Source of the DNA: Shewanella sp.
GTDB lineage: Bacteria > Pseudomonadota > Gammaproteobacteria > Enterobacterales > Shewanellaceae
Direction of reading: 5' to 3'
Length of the DNA stretch: 5,871 bases
NCBI GenBank assembly: GCA_004195335.1
Contig: SDWK01000401.1
Coordinates: 1-5,871, forward strand
Numbering within the stretch: position 1 is the stretch's first letter; the number at the start of each line of letters is the position of its first letter. Positions 1 through 5,848 of this stretch are shown here, in pieces. The translations under genes were made by a program, and so were the position numbers. Below the pieces are notes generated by a model, which was given only the letters and a program-made list of their open reading frames with translations, did no database searches and had not been told where the DNA came from.

Positions 1-2
1 TG

Positions 3-386
3 TGGCTGTTTGGACGCGAGAGTTACCACTTCGGAGCCAGCGGCTTAGCTCACGGGATGTTTTTTTACCTACTGATAAGCGGCATGCTGCGGCGAGATAG
101 ACGCTCTATCGCCCTGTTGATGGTGGCCTTTTTTATGTATGGCGGGATGTTGTTGTCGATACTCCCCCGCGAGCCCGGCGTTTCTTACGAATACCACCTG
201 TTCGGAGCCCTGGGCGGCGTACTCTGCGCCATAGGATTTCGCCATTGGGACCCGAAACCGCCCCGTAAAGTTTACTCATGGGAGCGCCAACCCGATGATG
301 TGGAAGACCCGATCATCGGTGACCAATGGAAAGTCGAGCACGGAGCAGACCCCGAGGATCCAAATCATTGCGACAAGCAGTCGTAG
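3..386 (+). CDS. Rhomboid family intramembrane serine protease, C-terminal part (5' end outside the window)
   Basis: Rhomboids cut substrates inside the inner membrane with a Ser-His dyad. The frame is open from the first bases of the window, and the stretch before the first ATG (position 57) already reads HFGASGLAHG, the rhomboid GxSG motif. The catalytic Ser codon is at 39-41. The partner His is in YEYHLFGALGG, codon 195-197, matching the His-containing last helix of the family. Hydrophobic segments surround both motifs (FFYLLISGML, IALLMVAFFMYGGMLLSIL, LFGALGGVLCAIGF). A charged, acidic cytoplasmic-type tail of about 45 residues follows, with WERQPDDVEDPIIGDQW. The ATG at 57 cannot be the true start, because the catalytic Ser lies upstream of it, so the gene is partial. 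The next gene is convergent. Family assignment is secure; the substrate is unknown. Confidence 0.88.
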   Translation, partial: WLFGRESYHFGASGLAHGMFFYLLISGMLRRDRRSIALLMVAFFMYGGMLLSILPREPGVSYEYHLFGALGGVLCAIGFRHWDPKPPRKVYSWERQPDDVEDPIIGDQWKVEHGADPEDPNHCDKQS

Positions 387-465
387 GATAGAAACAAGAG
401 CCTAAGAAATACGAAACCGAACATGGAAGACCCGACCCCGCTGTTGCAGGTGGTCATGTGTATCG

Positions 466-482
466 AAGGGTGCCGCACCCTT
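466..482 (+). terminator. Possible terminator hairpin after the rhomboid gene
   Basis: AAGGGTG / CACCCTT form a perfect 7-bp stem with a CCG loop, 80 bases after the rhomboid stop codon. The run of T after the stem is only three bases before GG, so this is a weak intrinsic terminator at best. The GGTGC arm could also pair with the GCGCACC just downstream. No comparable T-tailed hairpin was seen for the convergent gene that ends at 639. Confidence 0.35.
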
Positions 483-638
483 TGGCGCACCAAAACAAGC
501 CCGTTTTACTGGCAACATTTCCGTTTATAAACTTTATCCTGACACTACCGCGCCAGAACAAAGAACTACTTAGTTTCGTCCTATAAATCTAGAACTGGGC
601 TCAAAATTAGAGCTTACTCATCCCTGACGTTCTTTTGC

Positions 639-2678
639 TTAGGTAGGTGGTCGCGTATTGTCGAATAATTCGTACCGGTCTCGCCCTCCGTCCTTCGCCC
701 TATACATCGCTAAATCAGCCTCCTTCATCAGCTGATTGATGCTATCGTTATAATTCTTAAATAAGGCGATACCTATGCTAGGCGTTGTGAAGTAAGCCTT
801 CCCGCCAATTTCGTGAGCAGGACGCAGGTTTTCGAGTATGTCTTCAGAAACTTGTATTGCATGGTCCTTTGCAGCCACCCAATCTTCACCTAAGCCACTT
901 AGCAAAACCATAAACTCATCGCCGCCCAACCGGCCTACCGTATCCGTTTCACGCAGAGTTTTGAGTAAACGACTAGCAGTATCCTGTAGCACAGAGTCAC
1001 CTGCGTCATGACCTTCCGTGTCATTGATTTCCTTGAAATGATCCAAGTCGATCATCACCACCGCGCCATACTGCGTGTGGCGCGAAGACTCCGCCAGTGC
1101 ACGTTCAATCCTATCCAACAGCAATCGCCGGTTAGGGAGCTGTGTCAAAGGATCGTAGAATGCAAGCTGAGTGATCTTCTCTTCCGCTTGCTTTCGATCG
1201 CTAATATCACTGAAGACCACCACAACACTTTCAATACTGTCATTTACGGCGATAGGGGTAGCTGTCATTTCTACCGGAAAGAAAGTTCCATCCTTACGAA
1301 TAAACGTCTCCTCGATCTGTCGATATTTGCCATCGTGTAGCGTCAGATACGCGGGGCATTCTTCGACAGGGTAATGACCCCCATCGGGTCGGCTGTGGTG
1401 AAACAGTTCGTGGCTGTTACAAGTTAAGGCTTCGCCAGCTGTATATCCAAGCATGTTGATCGCAGCAGGATTGATGAAGACTGTTTGTCCTTCAGCGCCC
1501 ATGCAGTACACCCCCTCCCCTAAGTGGTTCAGCATTGTCTTGTGCTGCAAAAGAGTCTTGTTTACGTCCAACAATCGACCGTTCATGTTCTTAAAGTGAA
1601 AAAGAAGATAACCACCTAACACTAGTAACAATGAAAGTGCGGCAAAACCCCATGTTATTAATGGTTGTGCCAATTTTTCAATCGCCAATTGTTTGGAGCT
1701 AGGGTGAATATTTAACCTCAGCATCAAAGCCTCAACGGGGCTGTAATTCAAAGGAGAGGTAAAACCGTAATATTGACCTACAGCTGCAGCTGGCGAGTTC
1801 GGTTGAATGCCTAATAAAGCCATCGCTACAGCCTCTGTTACCTGCTGTGGAACGTGAGGCATCACTGCAACAGGCCATTCTGGATACAATTCGGTAGATA
1901 GGTGGAGCGGATACTTTTCTTGCTTTTTAGCGTTCAGTATTTTGAAGTCGGATAGCTGTATTTTCCCCTCTGCTGCAAGGCTTTCCAGCACACCAGTGCG
2001 AACAAATCCGATATCTGCCTTTCCTCTCGCTACCTCAAAGACAGTCTTATCTTGGGGGGGGCCGATAAACCGTTTATTGTAAAATTCAGTAGTAACATCG
2101 ATTCCAGCCTTTTGAAGCTCCCATTGCTGTGCAAGGAAAACACCCAGTGCATCATCTCTAGCCGAGACGATAGATAGCCCAGTGAGATCACTTAAAGCGT
2201 TCAGGTTGATACTATCTGCTCTAGCAAAAATCACTCCGCCAAATTGAGCAAAAGGATGCCCATCAGCGACTCTTATCAGAGTAGCAATAGCTGACAATTC
2301 GGCTCCTATGCTCTGGATCACGTACTCATCTGGGTGAGTTATTACGAAATCTACTGCCTTGGCTTTTATAGATTGCCGAAGCTGGGGATAGAAAAGGGGA
2401 ATAATCTCAAACTGATACCCAGGTAACACTCGGGAGAGATAAGTCGCTGTTGGTTCCCAGCGCTTACGAGTCGCTTCTAACGATCGAAATGAATGAACAC
2501 CAATTTTAAGGATGCTACCTTCAGCAGAATATTCTGACTGAACTGAGTCAGTATCCGCCAGCGAGGAACCAGCAGCAAGCAGTAGCAACAACGCAAAGAG
2601 AGTTTGTGCTGCCCCGTGGGTACGGTGTAAGAGCGACTGCGTATACGTGATAAAAGCCTTCCTAGCCCTGCTTACCAT
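639..2678 (-). CDS. Membrane diguanylate cyclase with periplasmic PhnD-like sensor, PAS and GGDEF domains
   Basis: A 679-residue enzyme predicted to make cyclic di-GMP from GTP in response to a periplasmic cue. Residues 1-41 form an N-terminal signal or anchor (hydrophobic 24-38, possible SLA|D cleavage). Residues about 55-310 resemble phosphonate-binding PhnD-type solute-binding domains, including FVITHPDEYV and the DLTGLSIVS region. A second membrane helix spans about 341-361, a PAS domain about 380-495 (GEGVYCM, FINPAAINMLGY, RKDGTFFPVEM), and a GGDEF domain about 503-672. The active-site motif GGDEF is at 585-589, DPLTQLPNR at 509-517 and DLDHFKEIND at 544-553. The allosteric I-site RETD at 576-579 sits five residues before it, so product inhibition is expected. 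There is no EAL domain. The ATG is preceded by GGTGG eight bases upstream; a TATACT at 2739-2744 could be a -10 box, but no good -35 is visible. TtrS-type sensors also use PhnD-like domains. The ligand is unknown. Confidence 0.96.
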   Translation of the reverse strand: MVSRARKAFITYTQSLLHRTHGAAQTLFALLLLLAAGSSLADTDSVQSEYSAEGSILKIGVHSFRSLEATRKRWEPTATYLSRVLPGYQFEIIPLFYPQLRQSIKAKAVDFVITHPDEYVIQSIGAELSAIATLIRVADGHPFAQFGGVIFARADSINLNALSDLTGLSIVSARDDALGVFLAQQWELQKAGIDVTTEFYNKRFIGPPQDKTVFEVARGKADIGFVRTGVLESLAAEGKIQLSDFKILNAKKQEKYPLHLSTELYPEWPVAVMPHVPQQVTEAVAMALLGIQPNSPAAAVGQYYGFTSPLNYSPVEALMLRLNIHPSSKQLAIEKLAQPLITWGFAALSLLLVLGGYLLFHFKNMNGRLLDVNKTLLQHKTMLNHLGEGVYCMGAEGQTVFINPAAINMLGYTAGEALTCNSHELFHHSRPDGGHYPVEECPAYLTLHDGKYRQIEETFIRKDGTFFPVEMTATPIAVNDSIESVVVVFSDISDRKQAEEKITQLAFYDPLTQLPNRRLLLDRIERALAESSRHTQYGAVVMIDLDHFKEINDTEGHDAGDSVLQDTASRLLKTLRETDTVGRLGGDEFMVLLSGLGEDWVAAKDHAIQVSEDILENLRPAHEIGGKAYFTTPSIGIALFKNYNDSINQLMKEADLAMYRAKDGGRDRYELFDNTRPPT
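2054..2061. repeat. C8 homopolymer inside the diguanylate cyclase gene
   Basis: Eight consecutive G on the plus strand (C8 in the coding strand) encode the Gly-Pro-Pro stretch at residues 206-208, in the PhnD-like sensor domain. Slippage by one base would truncate the protein before its PAS and GGDEF domains. Tracts of this length are at the low end of what supports phase variation. Confidence 0.6.
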
Positions 2679-3395
2679 GATCTATACCACCGTCATTCCC
2701 TGTTATTAACGACAGCCCATCCCTTTGGTTCGGCTATTAGTATACCGTTTTTTACTGTTTCGCGGGGATGAGCTAAGGCAAGTAAACTCTATGAATCGCC
2801 GCCAGTTTGATAACAATACCTGCATATCAATAACAGCTTTGGGCAGGAACAGAATACCCGGGGTAGTTCATACTTGTTCTTGCACATATGGCTTCGCCCA
2901 AATCTTATTACTTGGGTCCGGGTGACTTCCATTCATAATAATTGCATCAACGATACGAAAAGACCGCCTCAGTTCCTTCAAGGCCTATGTCCGATCCTGA
3001 TAGTAAAGCCAAAATTTAGCTCTTCGTAATCTATCCTCAAGCATGACCGTAAAGTCGCAATAGAAGACCTTACTATTAACCCGGCGGCAAATACATTCAC
3101 GAAGCGCAGCGGATGGCAGGATGCTCGAAGTACTTTGCTACCCTCTCCAGCTTCTTCTGCAGCATCCGTATGTGGCTCTGTACCTTATTAGCATTAGGGG
3201 ATAATAAGCTAAGTTACCCACAACCATAAAAGCACAGAAGCCAAGCCCTATCGATTGATAATTATCAGTTTGGCATACTTTTTATACGAATAATGATCGA
3301 TCAAGTATCAATGACTTAGCGATTTTGAGTATTTCTGATAATTCAGGGGATCTGAAGGGCCAGGCTCGCTTGATTACGGGATGAAACACACCTCC
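2679..3395. other. Intergenic region with no convincing gene
   Basis: About 700 bases between the diguanylate cyclase start and the first 55-bp repeat. The first 100 bases should hold the cyclase promoter, with a TATACT-like box on the minus strand at 2739-2744. The plus-strand frame 2725-2925 has no ribosome binding site and an uncharacteristic composition. Minus-strand frames at 2868-3137 (one internal TAG) and 3097-3213 look weakly protein-like and may be gene remnants. A 12-bp perfect palindrome, TGATAATTATCA, is at 3256-3267 in AT-rich DNA. Confidence 0.5.
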
Positions 3396-3450
3396 TCAAA
3401 AGGTACGTTTTGACCACCTAAACGAGGCTGTTGGTCGATACTCTGAGCGC
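3396..3450. repeat. 55-bp direct repeat, copy 1
   Basis: Matches 4335-4389 at 45 of 55 positions without gaps, in the same orientation. The most conserved blocks are TCAAAAGGTAC, CCACCTAAAC and GATAC, and most differences are transitions. It lies just downstream of the small minus-strand gene at 3500-3721. It could be the end of an insertion element or the conserved tail of a repeated module. I do not recognise the family. Confidence 0.65.
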
Positions 3451-3452
3451 AG

Positions 3453-3467
3453 CCGGATTTGATCCGG
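3453..3467. other. Hairpin with T-rich plus-strand tail
   Basis: CCGGAT and ATCCGG form a perfect 6-bp stem around a TTG loop, followed on the plus strand by ATTTTATCTT. It would act as an intrinsic terminator for plus-strand transcription. On the minus strand, downstream of the gene ending at 3500, the tail is CTGCGC, so it is a poor terminator for that gene. A G8 tract follows at 3484-3491. Confidence 0.35.
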
Positions 3468-3499
3468 ATTTTATCTTCCCCACGGGGGGGGCAGATCAA

Positions 3500-3721
3500 T
3501 CAGGCAACCTTGTTGTCCAGCATAGACTCGGAAGCATCAAAGCCTCCAGCTGCAATTATAACGCCCTTCCGAGCAGCTTCTAGGGCCAGTTCATCGAGAA
3601 TGTCACGGGGTAACTTGGATTGGTCGAACATTGCCTTGATCGTTATTGGATCAGCGCCAAGTTCTTTTTTAGTTACCAAGGACACCGCATCATCAAATGT
3701 ATGGATCTTTACGGTCTTCAA
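3500..3721 (-). CDS. Small hypothetical protein, 73 residues, TTG start
   Basis: I do not recognise this protein. It starts MKTVKIHTFDDAV, is soluble in character, and has a mixed-charge middle (KLPRDILDELALEAARKG) that is likely helical, then a small hydrophobic VIIAAGG segment. No signal peptide or membrane helix is visible. The start codon is TTG (3719-3721), supported by an AGGA Shine-Dalgarno seven bases upstream; a stop codon 12 bases upstream of the TTG excludes a longer form. It lies 113 bases downstream of the 73-residue gene at 3835-4056, on the same strand, so co-transcription is possible. A toxin-antitoxin or cassette-type role would be a guess. Confidence 0.6.
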   Translation of the reverse strand: MKTVKIHTFDDAVSLVTKKELGADPITIKAMFDQSKLPRDILDELALEAARKGVIIAAGGFDASESMLDNKVA

Positions 3722-3728
3722 ATGCTTT

Positions 3729-3732
3729 TCCT
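3729..3732 (-). promoter_or_regulatory. Shine-Dalgarno AGGA that sets the TTG start
   Basis: On the minus strand AGGA is followed by seven bases and then TTG. The spacing is ideal, and the next in-frame ATG is 30 codons inside the frame, so this site decides the start of the 73-residue protein. Confidence 0.6.
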
Positions 3733-3834
3733 ATGGATAAGTCGGTTTTTAATAATCGCATCAATTTTGTACACTAGAATCACGAATCCTGATCACAAGC
3801 GGCGTAAATATTGATAAACATAATGTTGATCGAC

Positions 3835-4056
3835 TTACACTTTCAGAGCACATTGGCAATGGTTTTGGTATAGGTCCTCTAATTCACTAAGCGCCATGGA
3901 ATTTAACCGCCGATATTGCTCTTGCTTGGTCATTTCGACCGTGTTTTCAAGAGGGCAGCTCTCAGACGCTTTCTTGAAAGCGCACTCAACAGCAGTTAGA
4001 TTAAAAAGAATGCTGATAAGGCTGCTCTTTTCATGATTTTCGATCATGGCGTACAT
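3835..4056 (-). CDS. Small hypothetical protein, 73 residues
   Basis: Not recognised. The frame is open from 4131, but the start is placed at the ATG at 4054-4056 (MYAMIENHEK) because AGGGAG lies six bases upstream; the longer form has no clear ribosome binding site. Residues about 11-30 (SSLISILFNLTAVECAF) are moderately hydrophobic. The C-terminal half is polar and probably helical (TKQEQYRRLNSMALSELEDLY), ending in NHCQCALKV. It has four cysteines in all, at VEC, ESC and the final CQC. It is upstream of the 3500-3721 gene on the same strand. Function unknown; a small regulator or an antitoxin is possible but unsupported. Confidence 0.55.
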   Translation of the reverse strand: MYAMIENHEKSSLISILFNLTAVECAFKKASESCPLENTVEMTKQEQYRRLNSMALSELEDLYQNHCQCALKV

Positions 4057-4334
4057 CCTATACTCCCTGGTCAGGGCCCGTGAACCCATACTAAGCCGCA
4101 GGTAAATATTGCTCCCTCGGCTGAACCTCAATTAACTTAGATCTAAAACCAGAAAAGCCGCCATTTATGGCAGCTCCTTTATTGGCGTCCTTGATGGCTA
4201 CCCACCTATTCCATTTGGTGGCACTTCCTGTGTGTCCTTGTAGCTTGGGATCAATATTGCACTAGCTGAACGTCTGCGAACATAGGAACAATTCCTAGAT
4301 TACCGGAATGCGAAATATTACTTTATCATACGCG
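4057..4334. other. Gap upstream of the 73-residue gene
   Basis: About 280 bases with no credible gene. It should contain the promoter of the gene starting at 4056, but no clear -35/-10 pair stands out. A short GCCA-TTTA-TGGC hairpin lies at 4160-4171, and CCACC/GGTGG arms lie a little further right. Confidence 0.4.
4063..4068 (-). promoter_or_regulatory. Shine-Dalgarno AGGGAG that sets the start at 4056
   Basis: AGGGAG on the minus strand is followed by TATAGG and ATG, a six-base spacing. It favours a 73-residue product over the 98-residue frame that begins at 4131. Confidence 0.6.
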
Positions 4335-4389
4335 TCAAAAGGTACTTTTTGGCCACCTAAACAAGGCCGCTGGCAGATACCCTGGGTGC
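4335..4389. repeat. 55-bp direct repeat, copy 2
   Basis: Divergent copy of 3396-3450 (45 of 55 identical), 939 bases further along in the same orientation. It is downstream of the small gene at 4533-4751, as copy 1 is downstream of 3500-3721. The two copies bracket the two 73-residue genes. Both copies also keep a stop codon in one minus-strand frame that reads FRW(P/S)K(S/R)TF, so a shared protein tail cannot be excluded. Confidence 0.65.
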
Positions 4390-4397
4390 GGGGATGG

Positions 4398-4501
4398 GTC
4401 AGTGGATTACGGCCTGACTCACCCTCTGCCCCCTTAAGCGCCATCTAATGACTCTGGTGCAGAGCGGTGGTGCAGGCAACGCGCTTGGGCGGGTCAGGGT
4501 G
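4398..4501. repeat. GC-rich imperfect dyad with an inner hairpin
   Basis: The arm at 4420-4441 (CACCCT...AAGCGC) pairs imperfectly with 4481-4501 (GCGCTT...AGGGTG): six pairs at the tip, three and two more past bulges, then six at the base. Inside lies a perfect CTCTG-GTG-CAGAG hairpin (4452-4464). GTCAG/CTGAC (4398-4402, 4414-4418) adds a stem on the left. The segment is richer in GC than its surroundings and lies between the 4533 stop codon and repeat copy 2. It could be a structured 3' untranslated region, a recombination site or an RNA. Confidence 0.4.
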
Positions 4502-4532
4502 TAAGGGCGGTGAAGGAGCTATCGGGAAGCTG

Positions 4533-4751
4533 CTAACTCGTCTCCATTTCATGGGTCTTAGCAACGCTTGGCTCAACATAAGCCTCAAAGACACGGCGAC
4601 CATCTCTTAGATCTACAAACTGCCATGGAATGTCGGGGAATACTTCTTTGGCTATCGTCAGGCACTTATCGGGGTGGCCATTTCCATTCTGATCACAATG
4701 ATCACTGATGGCAGTAGTAATCCTTACTTTCCCGTTCTCATACTTCTTCAT
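4533..4751 (-). CDS. Small hypothetical protein, 72 residues
   Basis: Not recognised. It starts at ATG 4749-4751 with AAGGA ten bases upstream, a little far but usable. It has no signal peptide or membrane segment. The N-terminus is basic (MKKYENGKVRITTA). Residues 19-30 read CDQNGNGHPDKC, an acidic and Asn/Gly-rich loop like EF-hand or thrombospondin type 3 calcium loops, flanked by two cysteines. The second half (DIPWQFVDLRDGRRVFEAYVE) looks like beta strands. Like its neighbours it is on the minus strand, but it is 476 bases upstream of the next one with a repeat in between, so an operon is unlikely. Function unknown. Confidence 0.55.
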   Translation of the reverse strand: MKKYENGKVRITTAISDHCDQNGNGHPDKCLTIAKEVFPDIPWQFVDLRDGRRVFEAYVEPSVAKTHEMETS

Positions 4752-4801
4752 TGAGATTCAATCCTTGGTTAACAGCATCCCACTTAAATAGAGCCACCTC
4801 T

Positions 4802-4885
4802 CTAGGAGGCTGGCCGAGCCTAGCGAGAGAGCTATATTTTGAGTCAGATTTGTCGTTCATTTGCGAAGAATAGTGGTTTTATTTG
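4802..4885. mobile_element. Divergent, truncated relative of the 5686-5844 MITE
   Basis: It begins with CTAGGAG like the intact element, lacks about nine bases of the terminal repeat, and then aligns without gaps: 4812-4873 matches 5701-5762 at about 45 of 62 positions, including GGCCGA, TAGCGAG, TTTGAG, CAGATTT and GAATAG. Similarity fades after about 4885, and no right terminal repeat was found. It is probably an old, decayed copy or the end of a related insertion sequence. Confidence 0.55.
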
Positions 4886-5170
4886 CCAAAAATTAGCGTC
4901 AAATCTGGCCCCCTCTATCTTAAGAGAATGCGAATTTCGCACGACTGCATGGATGCAGGAGGTAGAGCAACGCAGGAGCGGTTGCCGAGTAGGTCAGTCG
5001 ATTCTCGGTCAGGCTCCCAGGACCGCAAGCTACTTAATTCATGTGCTGAATGCAGCGCTCCTCGTTGCTACGCAAGTGAGGCTGACTTGATTAATTATAG
5101 GAAGGGGTGTTCACCAGTTGCCAGATAGAACTATAACCACGCAGCTGCATTAATACCGTAGGGATAATTC
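4886..5170. other. Non-coding stretch with two adjacent palindromes
   Basis: Two overlapping plus-strand frames here lack ribosome binding sites and look like chance. Perfect dyads TGCGAA-T-TTCGCA (4929-4941) and CTGCAT-GG-ATGCAG (4945-4958) lie side by side. They could be operator-like sites, but no gene starts nearby. Confidence 0.35.
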
Positions 5171-5377
5171 CTATTTTGAATATCCGTGTCGACTGCTATA
5201 GAACTGACTTCGCTCAGGAAGGCTCTTATTGACTTGGGACGGGCTTGACACAAGCTGCTGTGCCAACCCTTTAACAACGTCCGTAGATTTCATAGGTGCC
5301 TGTGCCAGATCCTGTAGCTGAAGAATGACAGGAAATTTAGCAGCAACGGCAGCGAAGGCTATGCCAAACTCTTCGAA
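5171..5377 (-). pseudogene. Possible gene remnant
   Basis: A 68-codon open stretch ending in a TAG at 5171-5173. It reads plausibly as protein (FGIAFAAVAAKFPVILQ, then a polar tail PERSQFYSSRHGYSK), but a TGA closes it upstream and the only ATG (5291-5293) leaves 40 codons with no clear ribosome binding site. Just upstream, another minus-strand frame, overlapping it slightly, is open (ITPFNPLQGETR ... RGFDGAPDS), so one frameshift would join the two. No family recognised; it may be a decayed gene or chance. Confidence 0.22.
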
Positions 5378-5587
5378 TCAGGCGCACCATCAAAACCCCG
5401 CGCGCTGCGAGGGGCCTCAATATGCGCATTCTTACGGCACGAGTGATCAGGTCTTGTCTCACCCTGAAGCGGGTTGAATGGTGTAATTCGTTACCAAAAA
5501 ATCACTTCGGAGATGCCCTCTTTCTGAAATTGAAGATTTAGAAATGACTTGGATTTAAGTGCGAGGTGAAGTCGACTAAGTCGATGA

Positions 5588-5612
5588 AAGCGCCCAATCT
5601 ATATGGGCGCTT
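5588..5612 (-). terminator. Strong hairpin, candidate terminator
   Basis: AAGCGCCCA and TGGGCGCTT form a perfect 9-bp GC-rich stem with a seven-base loop (5597-5603). On the minus strand it is followed by TTTCATCG, a short U tract, so leftward termination is more likely than rightward. No gene is visible that it would serve. Bases 5378-5587 around it show no convincing gene. Confidence 0.35.
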
Positions 5613-5681
5613 ACATCTACAAAACGGTCATCAATATTGACAGTACCACTGCGCCACATCATGAAACCTTTTCAAGGAATG

Positions 5682-5848
5682 CTAGGAGCCTGTCGGACTT
5701 GGCCGATCGTAGCGAGGGAAAGACGATTTGAGGCAGATTTTTCGATCTTTTGAGGCGAATAGCGAGCTATTTAACGAGAAAGACCGGGAAATATGACCAA
5801 ATTCGGGTTTTACGCAGTAGATCAGTGTTAAGTCCGACAGGCTCCTAG
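5682..5848. mobile_element. MITE-like element with perfect 15-bp terminal inverted repeats and CTAG duplications
   Basis: CTAGGAGCCTGTCGGACTT at 5682-5700 is the exact reverse complement of 5830-5848. If CTAG is a 4-bp target duplication (5682-5685 and 5845-5848), the element is 159 bp (5686-5844) with 15-bp repeats. It carries no transposase gene; the only frame through it (5682-5864, minus) is not credible. An internal direct repeat TTTGAGGC occurs at 5727-5734 and 5749-5756, 22 bases apart, a plausible transposase-binding pattern. CTAG duplications fit IS5-type targets (YTAR), but the parent insertion sequence cannot be named from here. CTAG is palindromic, so it could instead be part of the terminal repeats. 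The intact ends suggest a recent insertion. Confidence 0.78.

Noticed and set aside
57..386. A separate 109-residue membrane protein starting at ATG 57
   Set aside because: The rhomboid GASG motif with its catalytic Ser lies upstream in the same frame, so this ATG is internal to a longer gene.
1008..1374. Plus-strand frames inside the cyclase gene
   Set aside because: They are antisense shadows of the well-supported minus-strand cyclase.
2725..2925. Plus-strand 66-codon frame
   Set aside because: It has no ribosome binding site, an unlikely composition and no recognisable motif.
3256..3267. TGATAATTATCA as a Fur box
   Set aside because: It is a palindrome with GATAAT, but it lacks the full 19-bp or 7-1-7 arrangement and no gene starts next to it.
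3459..3814. Plus-strand frames over the 73-residue gene
   Set aside because: They are antisense to a frame with a better ribosome binding site.
3500..4751. Integron cassette array
   Set aside because: There is no integrase in the window and no paired RYYYAAC/GTTRRRY core sites around the small genes; ATTAGATG on the minus strand near 4446 lacks the required GTT.
4960..5035. tRNA-Ser-like string (GAGCGGTTGCCGAGTAGGTC)
   Set aside because: There is no matching acceptor 3' strand or T arm at the right distance.
4839..5128. Two overlapping plus-strand frames
   Set aside because: They lack ribosome binding sites, begin within a repeat relative, and look like chance.
5370..5390. TTCGAATC plus GCACCA resembling a tRNA 3' end
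   Set aside because: The T stem does not pair and no anticodon arm is present upstream.
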